A stretch of DNA of 64,000 nucleotides from contig JANLFP010000003.1 in the NCBI GenBank assembly GCA_024655905.1, forward strand, positions 124,001-188,000. Reading direction: 5' to 3'. Below are positions 27,239-36,512 of the stretch, piece after piece (the stretch's first letter is position 1; each line of letters starts with the position of its first letter). Under the pieces are notes generated by a model. The model ran no database searches, was not told where the DNA came from, and saw only the letters and a program-made list of their open reading frames with translations. Position numbers and translations under genes: made by a program. Source of the stretch: Tepidanaerobacteraceae bacterium (lineage in GTDB: Bacteria > Bacillota > Thermosediminibacteria > Thermosediminibacterales > Tepidanaerobacteraceae).

Positions 27239-27643
27239 GATTTTCCTCCCGACTTGCTTTTCTATATACGATTATATGCGATTCCATAATTTAGTATTCC
27301 TTAGAATTATGTGCTGGATATCTGCATTTTAATCAAGGATATGAGAATGCAATTGATTATTTTTGGCAAAAATGAATGTGTTTATCCGCTGTTCGGAATA
27401 ATCATGATTTTTTTGTTTTTTTGCTTGCGAGCAGGAGGTTTTTCGGGTTAAGAATAGAATGATATAATATAATATATAAATGATAATATTTGATGGTGTC
27501 CGGAGGCCAGAAATGGAAATGCGGAATGGAAAGATTTGCGGGAGGAAAATCGATTTAACCCGGCTTATGACATGCGATATCCGGTAAAAAAGAGGTCATT
27601 TTAAGAATTGAGGTGAAAAGTTCCGGGTGGGAGGGCATATCCG
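27239..27643. other. Divergent promoter region between yyaC and the TPR gene
   Basis: 405 bases without a gene. An extended -10 element TGATATAAT (27460-27468) in AT-rich DNA could start the TPR operon; the -35 is poor. The remainder shows no strong hairpin or reading frame. Confidence 0.4.
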
Positions 27644-28207
27644 ATGCCTGATTCCTTCCATCCGGCATCCGATATGGCGGAAGACTTGATGTCGCAGGGC
27701 AGGAAGCTGCTGAACCTGGGCGATTACGACAGAGCTAAGGAAGTTTTTTGTAAGGTTATAAGACGCGAGCCGGCCAACGCGGAAGCATACAACAAGCTGG
27801 GCGTAATAAGCGCCCGACTCGGGGATCTTGAAGAAGCGAAGAATATGTTTTTGAAAGCTCTGGAGATAAAACCCGATTATTCATCCGCAGCCAGCAACCT
27901 GGGCAATATATTTTTTGAAAGCGGGGACATGGATAAAGCCGAAGAATATTACAAAAAAGCTGCTGCAATGGACCCGGACAATCCCGTGCCTTACAACAAT
28001 CTGGCTGTGATGTACAAAAAGATGAAAAAAATAGATAAATATGTAAGTTATTATAAAAAATCCATTAGCCTGGAGAACCGCCGCCAGAGCGAATACTACG
28101 GCAAGGTCGGGATGATGGAGTCAAAAGGCCAAAAGCCCGGCAGATACTGGTGGATAATCGGCATAATTATTGCAGCGGTGATTTACTTTCTGATATCGGG
28201 GAGGTGA
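27644..28207 (+). CDS. TPR-repeat protein with C-terminal membrane anchor
   Basis: 187 residues containing about three to four tetratricopeptide repeats (residues 10-145; e.g. AEAYNKLGVISARLGDLEEA and ASNLGNIFFESGDMDKAEEYY) and a single C-terminal membrane span (WWIIGIIIAAVIYFLIS). TPRs mediate protein contacts; the partner may be the membrane proteins encoded just downstream. No signal peptide, so the repeats should face the cytoplasm. ATG at 27644; ribosome-binding site GGTGGGAGG is close. Confidence 0.8.
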   Translation: MPDSFHPASDMAEDLMSQGRKLLNLGDYDRAKEVFCKVIRREPANAEAYNKLGVISARLGDLEEAKNMFLKALEIKPDYSSAASNLGNIFFESGDMDKAEEYYKKAAAMDPDNPVPYNNLAVMYKKMKKIDKYVSYYKKSISLENRRQSEYYGKVGMMESKGQKPGRYWWIIGIIIAAVIYFLISGR

Positions 28208-28212
28208 AAACG

Positions 28213-29307
28213 GTGAACCGCAAAGTTCCCCCAAATCACATGATGTCCGGCGGAATTTTACTGGTTCTCGCAATTTTGTTGATGATTGCTACAAGTTCAA
28301 ACCCCATCGGCCTTTCAAAAAACGCCTTCTTCAAAACTCAAAAAACCCGGGAAATATTTTCGCTTCCCGGAAGATTGGTCCGGACCGAAGATGGCGGCTT
28401 TTTAAATTATTGCGGGAACGCCATAAAAAGGATGGACGGCCGCGGCATAGCCGCGTGGCAAAAAAATCTCGACCGCAAAGAGCTGCTGTGGTTGGGGCAG
28501 AAGGGCTACGTAACGGCTGAAGACGGCATCGTAAGCATGTGGAATGCGGAGGGGGAGCTGACATTCCGGAAGGAAAATTTTATAGCAAATCCTGAAGTTC
28601 TATGTTTTGACGGGGATTACATACTCTTTTCCGGAGAAATTCAGAAAAAACAATATGCTGCTCTTTTAAATGCAAAAGGAACGGTACTCTGGCAGGTCCC
28701 AATAGACGGTCGCACCATTTCGGGCAAAACTTCAGAATCGGGTTTTTATACGGTGCTGAATGTGCTGGATGAAAATTTTTCGGGCAAAATCGTTTTCATA
28801 AATTCCGAAGGGGATTTGCTTTGGGAGATAAAAAGGCCGGTGATGATGCTCTGCATGGAATTTGTCGCCGATGGAGTCGAAGCGGTAGCTGAGGATAGGA
28901 TTTTCAGGACCGATTATCAGGGCAGGGTTATACGGGAACACATCTTTGAAGAGCCCGTTTTGAGGGCTGATATTGGGCGTGATGGTTATGCCGCCGTAGT
29001 GGTAAACAATATGGAGGCAAAGTTGATTGCAGAGCCGAAGGCTAAAATTGTCATGCTGGACCCCGGATGCAGCATAAAATGGTCTTATGCGCTTGAGAAG
29101 CCGCCGTTGAATATTAAAAAATCGGGAGAATTTGTGCATATAATTTACAATGACAAAATACTGGCGCTGTCCCGGGAGGGCCTTCTGGCTTACGGCATAA
29201 ATTATGCCGGTGCAAAGAGCATTGACATTGTCGACAGTTCCCGCATAATAATAAATCGTGACGATGGCTCAAGCCTTATGGAAGTTTCCGGAGGTAATGC
29301 ATTATGA
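28213..29307 (+). CDS. DUF5711-like membrane-anchored beta-propeller protein
   Basis: 364 residues: one N-terminal membrane span (about 12-30, GGILLVLAILLMIA) followed by repeating blade-like segments of a PQQ/WD-type propeller (for example GTVLWQVPIDG, GDLLWEIKRP, CSIKWSYALEK). Clostridial DUF5711 proteins of this layout sit beside CvpA genes. Function unknown. I start at GTG 28213 (VNRKVPP), with GAGGTGAAAAC just upstream; the frame extends 21 codons back into the TPR gene. Confidence 0.65.
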   Translation: MNRKVPPNHMMSGGILLVLAILLMIATSSNPIGLSKNAFFKTQKTREIFSLPGRLVRTEDGGFLNYCGNAIKRMDGRGIAAWQKNLDRKELLWLGQKGYVTAEDGIVSMWNAEGELTFRKENFIANPEVLCFDGDYILFSGEIQKKQYAALLNAKGTVLWQVPIDGRTISGKTSESGFYTVLNVLDENFSGKIVFINSEGDLLWEIKRPVMMLCMEFVADGVEAVAEDRIFRTDYQGRVIREHIFEEPVLRADIGRDGYAAVVVNNMEAKLIAEPKAKIVMLDPGCSIKWSYALEKPPLNIKKSGEFVHIIYNDKILALSREGLLAYGINYAGAKSIDIVDSSRIIINRDDGSSLMEVSGGNAL

Positions 29308-29876
29308 ACTGGGTTGACATATTATTGCTCATAATCTTTTTGTCGAGCGCCATTGAAGGGTTTTCGAAGGGGCTCATACTTTCCGCATTCAAAATGGCCG
29401 GAGTAATAGTGGCGCTTTATGCGGGGATATTCTACCGGGATGCGGCGATTAATTTTTTAAAAGCTCATATCGATATGGAGCCTATCTTGATGGCAATGCT
29501 GAACGCGCCCAGGCTTTCCGATGCGGGAGTGAAAGCGGCAGGAGCGATGGGCCTGGGTTCCGCTGCAGATATGGCTTTGAACGCCGTGGGATTTTTTTTG
29601 GTATTTGCGGGCGTACAGGCGCTGTTTATGATTCCGGCGTTCTTTTTGAACAGCCTTGTCAGATATTTGAGTTTGACCCCTGTAAACCGGCTTTTAGGGC
29701 TGGTTTTCGGCCTTATAAGGTCGGCAGTGGGTGTGGCCCTAATATACGCCGTGCTCTCGCCTTTTTTGACTGCTTGGCCTGCCAGCTGGGTTTCCAGAGG
29801 GATAAACGGCTCGTATATTTTGATGCATCTGAATTTTATGCACTTCATAACGCCCGTGGTTGTGAAGCTAATATAG
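29304..29876 (+). CDS. CvpA family membrane protein
   Basis: 190 residues, four to five membrane spans, opening MNWVDILLLIIFLSSAIEGFSKGLI, the standard CvpA/colicin V production start (NW-x-D, then G-x-x-x-G-x). Family members are linked to envelope processes. Its ATG overlaps the DUF5711 stop, so they are coupled. Confidence 0.87.
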   Translation: MNWVDILLLIIFLSSAIEGFSKGLILSAFKMAGVIVALYAGIFYRDAAINFLKAHIDMEPILMAMLNAPRLSDAGVKAAGAMGLGSAADMALNAVGFFLVFAGVQALFMIPAFFLNSLVRYLSLTPVNRLLGLVFGLIRSAVGVALIYAVLSPFLTAWPASWVSRGINGSYILMHLNFMHFITPVVVKLI

Positions 29877-29895
29877 AGATAAGGATAGTGGTTTT

Positions 29896-30759
29896 ATGAC
29901 GGATATCAAGCATGCTTACAGCGAAATGATAAGCAATCTTCCGCCATTTGCTGTGCCTGTTGTAAGAGCTGCTGTTATCTTGGTTCTTGCTTTTTGCGCG
30001 ATTAAATTCAGCGAAGGCTTTATAGACAGACTCTTTTTAATGAAACGTTCCGACAAACTGCCAATGAGCGAAAACAAGAGGAAGACTTTGACCGGTCTTT
30101 TAAAGAGCATAGTCCGGTATGTGACTTATTTTGTCGTCTTAATAAATCTCCTGGAACTCCTGGGCATCCGGACTGAATCGCTGCTGACCGCCGCCGGCAT
30201 CGGAGGCCTTGCAGTAGGCTTCGGCGCCCAGAACCTTGTTAAAGATGTAATATCCGGATTTTTTATTATTTTTGAAGACCAGTACGGCGTGGGAGATTAT
30301 GTGGAAGTGGCCGGGGTTGCCGGCACCGTCGAAGATATAGGCATTAGAAGTACGCGGCTTCGTGATTTCGGGGGCCAGCTGCATATAATCCCCAACGGCG
30401 AGATAACCCGTGTGACAAACCATTCCCGTGGAGCTATGCGGGCTCTGGTGGAAATAAACATAGCTTATGAAGAAGACCTTGGTAGGGTTATGGAAGTACT
30501 TGAGGATGTATGCAGGGAAGTGAGAAGCAAAAGGGACGACATAGTGGAGGGTCCGACGGTGCTCGGAGTCACGAAACTGGGTTCTTCAGAAGTTGTGGTA
30601 ACCATACTGGCCAGGACGGTTCCCATGCAGCAGTGGAGTGTGGAAAGGGAGATTCGGAAGGCAGTAAAAGACAGATTTGTCAAAGAAAATATTGAAATTC
30701 CGTATCCGAGGGTGGTATATTTGAAAAGGGTAACCGAAAGAGGGGATGAAGGCTCTTGA
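29896..30759 (+). CDS. Small-conductance mechanosensitive channel (MscS family)
   Basis: 287 residues. Two to three N-terminal spans (20-40, 75-98, 100-125), the pore-lining helix with small residues (LLTAAGIGGLAVGFGAQNLVKD), a beta domain (YGVGDYVEVAGVAGTVEDIGIRSTRLR, HIIPNGEI) and the C-terminal cage (MQQWSVEREIRKAVKDRF). Releases solutes on hypo-osmotic shock. Overlaps the next gene by four bases. Confidence 0.94.
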   Translation: MTDIKHAYSEMISNLPPFAVPVVRAAVILVLAFCAIKFSEGFIDRLFLMKRSDKLPMSENKRKTLTGLLKSIVRYVTYFVVLINLLELLGIRTESLLTAAGIGGLAVGFGAQNLVKDVISGFFIIFEDQYGVGDYVEVAGVAGTVEDIGIRSTRLRDFGGQLHIIPNGEITRVTNHSRGAMRALVEINIAYEEDLGRVMEVLEDVCREVRSKRDDIVEGPTVLGVTKLGSSEVVVTILARTVPMQQWSVEREIRKAVKDRFVKENIEIPYPRVVYLKRVTERGDEGS

Positions 30760-30971
30760 ATTATTTAATTGGCGATGTAGTAAAAATGAAAAAAAAGCAT
30801 CCCTGCGGCAGTGACGAGTGGGAGATCTGGCGCATCGGCATGGATTTCGGCATTAAATGCCTTGGCTGCGGCAGAAAGGTCATGATTCCCCGGTCCAAAT
30901 TCGAAAAATCCGCCAGAAAAATAGTGAGCCGCAGGCAGGCGGATAACCTTGAAAATCAACCCGATAAATGA
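30756..30971 (+). CDS. DUF951 family small protein
   Basis: 71 residues matching DUF951: LIGDVVKMKKKHPCGSDEWEIWRIGMDF then IKCLGCGRKVMIPRSKFEK, with three Cys that may bind a metal. The TTG start overlaps the mscS stop (TTGA). In many Firmicutes DUF951 lies between an mscS gene and rpsF, exactly as here. Function unknown. Confidence 0.92.
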   Translation: MNYLIGDVVKMKKKHPCGSDEWEIWRIGMDFGIKCLGCGRKVMIPRSKFEKSARKIVSRRQADNLENQPDK

Positions 30972-31034
30972 TATAATACGTCCGAACATCTCTGCTCCGG
31001 CACACCGGGGCCAAAAGTCCATGGAGGTGAAAAA

Positions 31035-31322
31035 ATGAGAGATTACGAAGCCCTTTACATCATCGATCCCGAGCTTGAGACCGATGCCATAAAGCAGATG
31101 GTGGACAAGTTCAAGGGGGTCATCGAAGAAAAAGGGGGCAGCGTGCAGGAGATTGACGAATGGGGCAAGAAAAGGCTTGCCTATCCCATCAATCACCGCC
31201 GGGAGGGCTATTATGTTCTCATGAACTTCAGCTCAAATCCCGATGCAGCCCGGGACCTGGAAAGGGTCTTTAAAATAACCGGCGGGCTTATGAGATACCT
31301 CATAGTAAAAAAAGAAAAATAA
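31035..31322 (+). CDS. rpsF: Ribosomal protein bS6
   Basis: 95-residue 30S protein: MRDYEALYIIDPELETDAIK at the start, WGKKRLAYPINHRREGYY in the middle and RYLIVK at the end. Binds S18 in the central domain of the small subunit. TGGAGGTGAAAAA precedes the ATG. First of the standard rpsF-ssb-rpsR operon. Confidence 0.97.
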   Translation: MRDYEALYIIDPELETDAIKQMVDKFKGVIEEKGGSVQEIDEWGKKRLAYPINHRREGYYVLMNFSSNPDAARDLERVFKITGGLMRYLIVKKEK

Positions 31323-31334
31323 GAGGTGAAAGCC

Positions 31335-31757
31335 TTGAACAGAGTCATACTGATAGGCAGGCTCACTAGAGACCCGGAGCTGCGTTACACACCCGCCAAC
31401 AGCGTGCCCGTGGCCACATTCACCGTAGCGGTGGATCGACCCTTTTTGAATCAAAAGGGGGAGAGGGAAGCAGACTTTATAAGAATAGTGGCCTGGAGAA
31501 AATTGGCCGAAACCTGTGCAAACAACCTTAAAAAAGGGCGCCAGGTGGCGGTTTCAGGACGGCTGCAGGTGAGGTCGTACGATACTCCTGAGGGCCAGCG
31601 ACGGTCCATTACGGAAGTGGTGGCCGATGAAGTAAAGTTTTTGGACAGACCCAGGAATGCCGGTTCCGAACCGGATTTTGACAGCATAGACATGGATATG
31701 GATTTTGACGGCGGAGAACAACACGAAGATATTGGAGGAAATGAGGTGCCATTTTGA
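31335..31757 (+). CDS. ssb: Single-stranded DNA-binding protein
   Basis: 140 residues: an OB fold ([52 protein letters not shown]) and an acidic tail. The C-terminus reads GNEVPF, a fit to the D-D-x-P-F partner-binding tip. I start at TTG 31335, five bases after AGAGGTGA; the upstream in-frame GTG (31326) is part of that site. Stop overlaps the rpsR ATG by one base. Confidence 0.95.
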   Translation: MNRVILIGRLTRDPELRYTPANSVPVATFTVAVDRPFLNQKGEREADFIRIVAWRKLAETCANNLKKGRQVAVSGRLQVRSYDTPEGQRRSITEVVADEVKFLDRPRNAGSEPDFDSIDMDMDFDGGEQHEDIGGNEVPF

Positions 31758-31999
31758 TGAAGACAGAAGGCGGATTAAAGCAGAAAAAGGTAAAAAAGAA
31801 AAAGGTATGCAGTTTTTGCATGGATAAAGTGGAATCCATCGATTATAAAGAGTACAATCGCCTGAGGAAATTCATAACGGAACGAGGCAAGATCCTGCCC
31901 CGTAGAATTACCGGCAATTGTGCAAAGCATCAAAGACAGCTTACCCTGGCCATTAAAAGGGCGAGAAATATTGCCCTGTTGCCGTTCACCGCAGAATAG
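31757..31999 (+). CDS. rpsR: Ribosomal protein bS18
   Basis: 80-residue basic protein with the S18 core [29 protein letters not shown]. Two N-terminal Cys (CSFC) suggest a zinc-binding (C+) form. ATG at 31757 with GAGGTG eight bases upstream is preferred over the TTG three bases earlier. A terminator begins at the stop codon. Confidence 0.96.
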   Translation: MKTEGGLKQKKVKKKKVCSFCMDKVESIDYKEYNRLRKFITERGKILPRRITGNCAKHQRQLTLAIKRARNIALLPFTAE

Positions 32000-32023
32000 A
32001 GAGGGTCTCCCCTCTCTTTTTTT
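31998..32023 (+). terminator. Rho-independent terminator of rpsF-ssb-rpsR
   Basis: 8-bp stem AGAGAGGG (31998-32005) / CCCTCTCT (32010-32017), loop TCTC, followed by a run of T to 32023. Confidence 0.93.
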
Positions 32024-32043
32024 AAGCAAAAGGAGGAGGCTAA

Positions 32044-32985
32044 ATGGGTCCTGCAAACACCAGATCAACGGTAGAAGGGGCCATGCTTTCAGCCATAACC
32101 ATCATCATAAGCCTTATCGCTCTTTACGTGCCGGTTCTCGGCGTTTTCGCCAGCCTCATATGGCCCGTTCCCATAATCATACTTGGGATAAGGCACGGAG
32201 AGAGGACCAGCATTCTCGCAACGGCGGTGGCGGGCATAGCCGTAGCCATGCTGCAGGGGCCGGTGCAGTCATTTAATGTGGTTCTCGGTTTCGGACTGCT
32301 TGGGGTTGTCATGGGATGGGCGATAAGGAAAAAATTCAGCCCCTACAGGGTGCTGCTGATAGGCGGCGCCGCTTCTCTCCTATCCGAAGTGGCTCTAATA
32401 GTGACGACAATTTACCTCATGGGCTTCAATCCGATGAAAATGGAACTTTCCGCCATGAAGGATTCCATAGACATGGTGGGGAACATGTATAGGAATATGG
32501 GGGCAAGCCCTGAGATGATTAAACAGATTGCGGAAAGCTATGGGAAAATTCTCGATATCTTTACTCTTGCTATTCCGGCACTGCTTGTCCTTTCGTCAAT
32601 CGTGTCAGCATTTCTGAACTATCAGGTTACCAAACTCATACTTTCCCGGTTGGGGCAGAAACTGGAGGACTTCACACCCTTCTGGCTGTGGAGGCTCCCC
32701 GAATACACGGTGTTTTTCTTTCTACTGGGAGTGCTTTTGAATCTTCTGGAATATTATTGGCCTGTGGGAGTTTTAAAATCCATCGGCATAAATCTCCAGC
32801 TGATATTCGGGTTTGCGTTCATAATCGAAGGGTTTTCTCTCGCGGCTTATTATATGGGGCGTTTTAACGTTGCAAAAATACTTCGGGTATTGTTCGTGCT
32901 GCTGGTTTTTTTCAATCCGCTTGTGTCCCAGATTGTGATGTGGGCGGGAATGTTCGACATACTGTTCAATTTCAGGCATATATAA
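32044..32985 (+). CDS. DUF2232 (YybS-like) membrane protein
   Basis: 313 residues, about eight membrane spans, starting AMLSAITIIISLIALYVPVLGVFASLIWPVP-type sequence with the RHGxRTS loop (IRHGERTSILAT) typical of DUF2232. In Bacillus this gene (yybS) precedes gdpP-rplI-dnaC as here. Resembles S-components of ECF transporters; function unproven. AGGAGGCTAA precedes the ATG. Confidence 0.88.
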   Translation: MGPANTRSTVEGAMLSAITIIISLIALYVPVLGVFASLIWPVPIIILGIRHGERTSILATAVAGIAVAMLQGPVQSFNVVLGFGLLGVVMGWAIRKKFSPYRVLLIGGAASLLSEVALIVTTIYLMGFNPMKMELSAMKDSIDMVGNMYRNMGASPEMIKQIAESYGKILDIFTLAIPALLVLSSIVSAFLNYQVTKLILSRLGQKLEDFTPFWLWRLPEYTVFFFLLGVLLNLLEYYWPVGVLKSIGINLQLIFGFAFIIEGFSLAAYYMGRFNVAKILRVLFVLLVFFNPLVSQIVMWAGMFDILFNFRHI

Positions 32986-33019
32986 ATCGGCTATCCATAT
33001 ATTTTGAGGGGGGCTGGAC

Positions 33020-34723
33020 TTGACGGGCCGTCGAAAGTTGAATGCAATCTGGATTTGCGCGCTGGTGCTGTTTGCGGAAATAGTCGCATTTTTCTTTTTA
33101 AATTACAGGGTGTCAATTGCGCTTTTACCCGTGCTTGTTTTGCTTATTATCCATGCCGCCGGCATGGCGCAAAACCCAGCACGTGAGAAGCCATGCCCCT
33201 CGGGTTCCGGAACCCCTCTAAGGCAGGCGGGAGACCTGCCTCAATCCGGCGAGACGGATGGGAAGCTTGAAGAGGGAAGATTGGTAATGGCCTACATTCA
33301 GGTGGACAATTTTGACGATATAATGTCAGTATGCCCGGATGAAAACCGGCCCGAGCTTCTGGCGAGGATTGACAAGATCATTGCTCAGTGGGCCCAGAAA
33401 TACAATATTTTTATCAGGAAGTATGAAAGCGATAAATTTGTGGCCGTATTCAGCAAAAAAGAGCTCGACAGAATTGAAGAAAGCAGGTTTTCCATCCTCG
33501 AAGAGATAAAAGAATTAAAGGTGGGTCCTGCCATAGCGGTTACACTCAGTATAGGAATAGCTTACGGTCAGAATACGGTCCTTGAAACCGGCAGGATGGC
33601 ATTGAATGCCCTGGAGCTTTGTCTGGGCCGGGGCGGGGACCAGGCGGTTGTAAGGGCGGGAGGGAAAACCCTGTTTTTCGGCGGCAAAACCAGGGAAGTT
33701 GAAAAATACAGCAGGGTGAGGGCAAGAGTAATATCCCACGCTCTCAGGGATCTGATCGAAGAGTCTGATTGGGTGATGACACTCGGACATGTTTTTATGG
33801 ACATGGATGCTTTGGGAGCTGGGGCGGGGATAGTGACGGCGGCAAAGGGTCTTGGAAAACCAGGGTATATCCTGCTGTCTCCTGAACAGAGCCCATCGGT
33901 GGAGTCCCTGGTGTCCCTTTTGCTCGCCGATGAAGAACTGAGCAAAGTCTTCATAAAAGAGGATGCCGCTCTTGAGAAAATGACGAAAAAAACACTAGTG
34001 GTGGTGGCGGACACCCACCGGCCTTCATTCTGCCTGTCTCAAAAGATACTGCAAAGAGCCGAAAAAATCGTGGTGATAGACCATCATCGGAGGAGTGAAG
34101 AATTTATAGACAAGGCATTTCTGGTATACCTGGAGCCTTATGCCTCTTCCACCAGCGAGATGGTTACGGAAATGCTGGAATACATGGGCGATGAAGTAAG
34201 GCTTTCTCCGCTTGCGGCTACGGCATTGCTCTCGGGTATAGCCGTAGATACCGGACATTTTTCCTTCAAAACCGGGGTCAGGACATTTGAAGCCGCATCT
34301 TTTCTCAGGCGCATGGGAGCGGACCCCACGGTGGTTTTCAAGCTGTTTCAGGAGGACATGGAGACTGTAAACGCCAGAGCCGAAGTGGTGAAAAGGGCCC
34401 GTGTCAATTTTGAGCATATAGCCATCTCCTATTATCCTGAAAAGCCCAAAAATCCGTCTTTATCCGCTGCGCAGGCAGCCAACAGCCTTCTGGAGATAAA
34501 GGGCATATACGCATCTTTTGTGCTGGTCCCGACCGAAGAAGGCATTTCCATAAGCGCAAGATCCTTGGGAAATATGAATGTGCAGAGGGTTCTGGAAAAA
34601 CTCGGCGGCGGCGGGCACATGACGGTTGCCGGAGCCCAATTGAAGGGAGCGGATATGGAAGAGGCATTGGAAAAATTGCAGGAAGCCATTATTGAGTATT
34701 TGAAAGAGGGTGAAACCGCATGA
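33020..34723 (+). CDS. gdpP: Cyclic-di-AMP phosphodiesterase GdpP (PAS-less form)
   Basis: 567-residue membrane phosphodiesterase that degrades c-di-AMP. Two N-terminal spans (about 9-50), a degenerate GGDEF domain (about 92-215), a DHH domain ([27 protein letters not shown]) and a DHHA1 domain ([12 protein letters not shown]). It is about 90 residues shorter than the Bacillus protein (659). The region where PAS normally lies is only a Gly/Pro-rich linker of about 40 residues. Start is TTG at 33020 after GAGGGGGG. Coupled to rplI by a four-base overlap. Confidence 0.93.
   Translation: MTGRRKLNAIWICALVLFAEIVAFFFLNYRVSIALLPVLVLLIIHAAGMAQNPAREKPCPSGSGTPLRQAGDLPQSGETDGKLEEGRLVMAYIQVDNFDDIMSVCPDENRPELLARIDKIIAQWAQKYNIFIRKYESDKFVAVFSKKELDRIEESRFSILEEIKELKVGPAIAVTLSIGIAYGQNTVLETGRMALNALELCLGRGGDQAVVRAGGKTLFFGGKTREVEKYSRVRARVISHALRDLIEESDWVMTLGHVFMDMDALGAGAGIVTAAKGLGKPGYILLSPEQSPSVESLVSLLLADEELSKVFIKEDAALEKMTKKTLVVVADTHRPSFCLSQKILQRAEKIVVIDHHRRSEEFIDKAFLVYLEPYASSTSEMVTEMLEYMGDEVRLSPLAATALLSGIAVDTGHFSFKTGVRTFEAASFLRRMGADPTVVFKLFQEDMETVNARAEVVKRARVNFEHIAISYYPEKPKNPSLSAAQAANSLLEIKGIYASFVLVPTEEGISISARSLGNMNVQRVLEKLGGGGHMTVAGAQLKGADMEEALEKLQEAIIEYLKEGETA
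33202..33241. repeat. Two tandem inverted repeats inside gdpP
   Basis: A perfect 14-bp palindrome GGGTTCCGGAACCC (33202-33215) is followed six bases later by AGGCAGG (33221-33227) / CCTGCCT (33235-33241). Both fall in the linker that replaces the PAS domain. Either a short inserted element or a deletion scar; origin is inferred. Confidence 0.6.
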
Positions 34724-35166
34724 AGGTCATAATGCTTAGCGACGTTAAAGACGTGGGAAAAAAGGGCGAGATTATAAATGTGGCGGAAGGGTACGCCCGA
34801 AATTATCTGTTTCCCAGGAGACTGGCAATGGAAGCCACCGAATCGAGCATGAAACAACTGGAGCAGGAAAAGAGGGCGCAGGAGAAAAAGAAACAAAAAG
34901 AAAAACAAAATGCCATAAAGCAGGCTGAAATGCTTTCGAAAACCCACCTCACGCTTAAGGTAAAAGCCGGAGAACATGGCAAACTTTTCGGTTCCATCAC
35001 CTCCAAAGACATTTCTGACGCACTGAAAAGCCAGTACAATATTGATATAGATAAAAGGAAAATCGAGCTTTCAAACCCCATAAAATCCCTGGGAGACTAT
35101 GAAGCTGCAATTAAACTCGCTCCGGAAGTTGAAACGAAGATACATTTTAAAATAATAGAAGGGTGA
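34720..35166 (+). CDS. rplI: Ribosomal protein bL9
   Basis: 148 residues: N-terminal domain [36 protein letters not shown], a long charged helix ([16 protein letters not shown]) and the C-terminal RNA-binding domain ([15 protein letters not shown]). ATG overlaps the gdpP stop. Part of DUF2232-gdpP-rplI-dnaB. Confidence 0.97.
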   Translation: MKVIMLSDVKDVGKKGEIINVAEGYARNYLFPRRLAMEATESSMKQLEQEKRAQEKKKQKEKQNAIKQAEMLSKTHLTLKVKAGEHGKLFGSITSKDISDALKSQYNIDIDKRKIELSNPIKSLGDYEAAIKLAPEVETKIHFKIIEG

Positions 35167-35171
35167 TTCCC

Positions 35172-36512
35172 ATGGACAATTTGAAAGTTCCTCCGTACAG
35201 CCTGGAAGCGGAACAATCGGTGCTGGGTTCCATGCTGCTTTCCAAAGATGCAATCTTTGTGGCTATGGAGCGCCTGAAAAGCGATGATTTTTACAAGGAA
35301 TCCCACCGCAAAATATTCGAAGTGCTTGTGGAACTCAATGAAAACCGGGAACCGGTGGACCTGATTACCGTTACAGAAGCCCTCCGCTCAAGGAAGCTTC
35401 TGGAGCAGATCGGGGGCGTTTCATATCTAACCACCCTCACCGAGACCGTGCCGACAGCGGCCAACATCGCTTACTACTGCAGCATAGTCGAAGAAAAGGC
35501 TCTGCTCAGGCGGCTTATTACCACTTCCTCCCAGATAATGTCCATGGCCTACGATTCCAGGGAAGATGCCGAACAGGTGCTGGATGAAGCCGAGCGCATG
35601 ATTTTTGAGATCATCCAGAAAAGACGGGTTGAAAACTTTTATCATATCAAAGACATCTTGCTCTCCACCTTTGAACGCATTGAGGAACTCTACAATTCCG
35701 AGGGTGGCATCACCGGCGTTCCCACGGGCTTCCCGGACCTGGATGAAATGACCTCGGGCCTTCAGCCGTCCGATTTGATATTGATTGCTGCGAGGCCCAG
35801 CATGGGCAAGACTTCCTTTGCGCTAAACATCGCCGCCAATGCAGCCATAAGATATAAAGTACCCGTGGCTATATTCAGCCTCGAAATGTCAAAGGAACAG
35901 CTGGTGCAGAGGCTCCTATGCGCTGAGTCCAATGTAGACAGCCATAAGCTCCGCACGGGAAGGCTGGAGGAAGATGATTGGCCGCGCCTCGCCAGGGCCA
36001 TGGGCCCGCTTTCCCAGGCCCCCATATATATAGACGATACGCCGGGGATCACATCTCTCGAGTTGCGGGCAAAAGCCCGCAGGCTCAAGGCTGAAAAGGG
36101 ACTTGGCCTTATAATGATAGACTATCTTCAGCTCATGTCGGGGAAGGGCAATTCCGAGAACCGCCAGCAGGAAATATCGGATATATCAAGATCTCTGAAA
36201 GCGCTGGCCAGGGAACTTTCTGTGCCGGTTGTTGCGCTTTCCCAGCTTTCCAGGGCGCCGGAAATAAGGTCGGATCATCGCCCGATTCTCAGCGATTTGC
36301 GGGAATCAGGAAGCCAGGAGCAGGACTCGGATGTGGTGGCCTTTTTATACAGGGACGACTACTATAACCCGGATACCGAGAAAAAGAACATTGCCGAAGT
36401 CATCATAGCCAAGCAGCGAAACGGCCCTACGGGCATAGTGGAGCTGGTGTGGCTGTCCAGGTTCACCAAATTCGCCAGCATTGAAAAATTCCGCCAGACT
36501 CAGGCCGGCTGA
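35172..36512 (+). CDS. dnaB: Replicative DNA helicase DnaB
   Basis: Hexameric fork helicase (Bacillus DnaC), 446 residues. N-terminal domain (VPPYSLEAEQSVLGSMLL), then a RecA-fold ATPase with Walker A ARPSMGKTSFALNIA, Walker B LIMIDYLQLM, and SQLSRAPEIRSDHRP / DLRESGSQEQDSDVV typical of DnaB. No intein. I take the ATG at 35172, eight bases after AAGGGTGA; a GTG three codons earlier overlaps the rplI stop. Followed by a terminator region. Confidence 0.96.
   Translation: MDNLKVPPYSLEAEQSVLGSMLLSKDAIFVAMERLKSDDFYKESHRKIFEVLVELNENREPVDLITVTEALRSRKLLEQIGGVSYLTTLTETVPTAANIAYYCSIVEEKALLRRLITTSSQIMSMAYDSREDAEQVLDEAERMIFEIIQKRRVENFYHIKDILLSTFERIEELYNSEGGITGVPTGFPDLDEMTSGLQPSDLILIAARPSMGKTSFALNIAANAAIRYKVPVAIFSLEMSKEQLVQRLLCAESNVDSHKLRTGRLEEDDWPRLARAMGPLSQAPIYIDDTPGITSLELRAKARRLKAEKGLGLIMIDYLQLMSGKGNSENRQQEISDISRSLKALARELSVPVVALSQLSRAPEIRSDHRPILSDLRESGSQEQDSDVVAFLYRDDYYNPDTEKKNIAEVIIAKQRNGPTGIVELVWLSRFTKFASIEKFRQTQAG

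Noticed and set aside
28341-28354. Third Noc-like site (AAAACCCGGGAAAT)
   Set aside because: Only one half matches (11 of 14) and it lies in coding DNA; likely chance.
30613-30622. GACGGTTCC inside the mscS gene as another REP-like copy
   Set aside because: No flanking inverted repeat and no GGGG before it; it is ordinary coding sequence.
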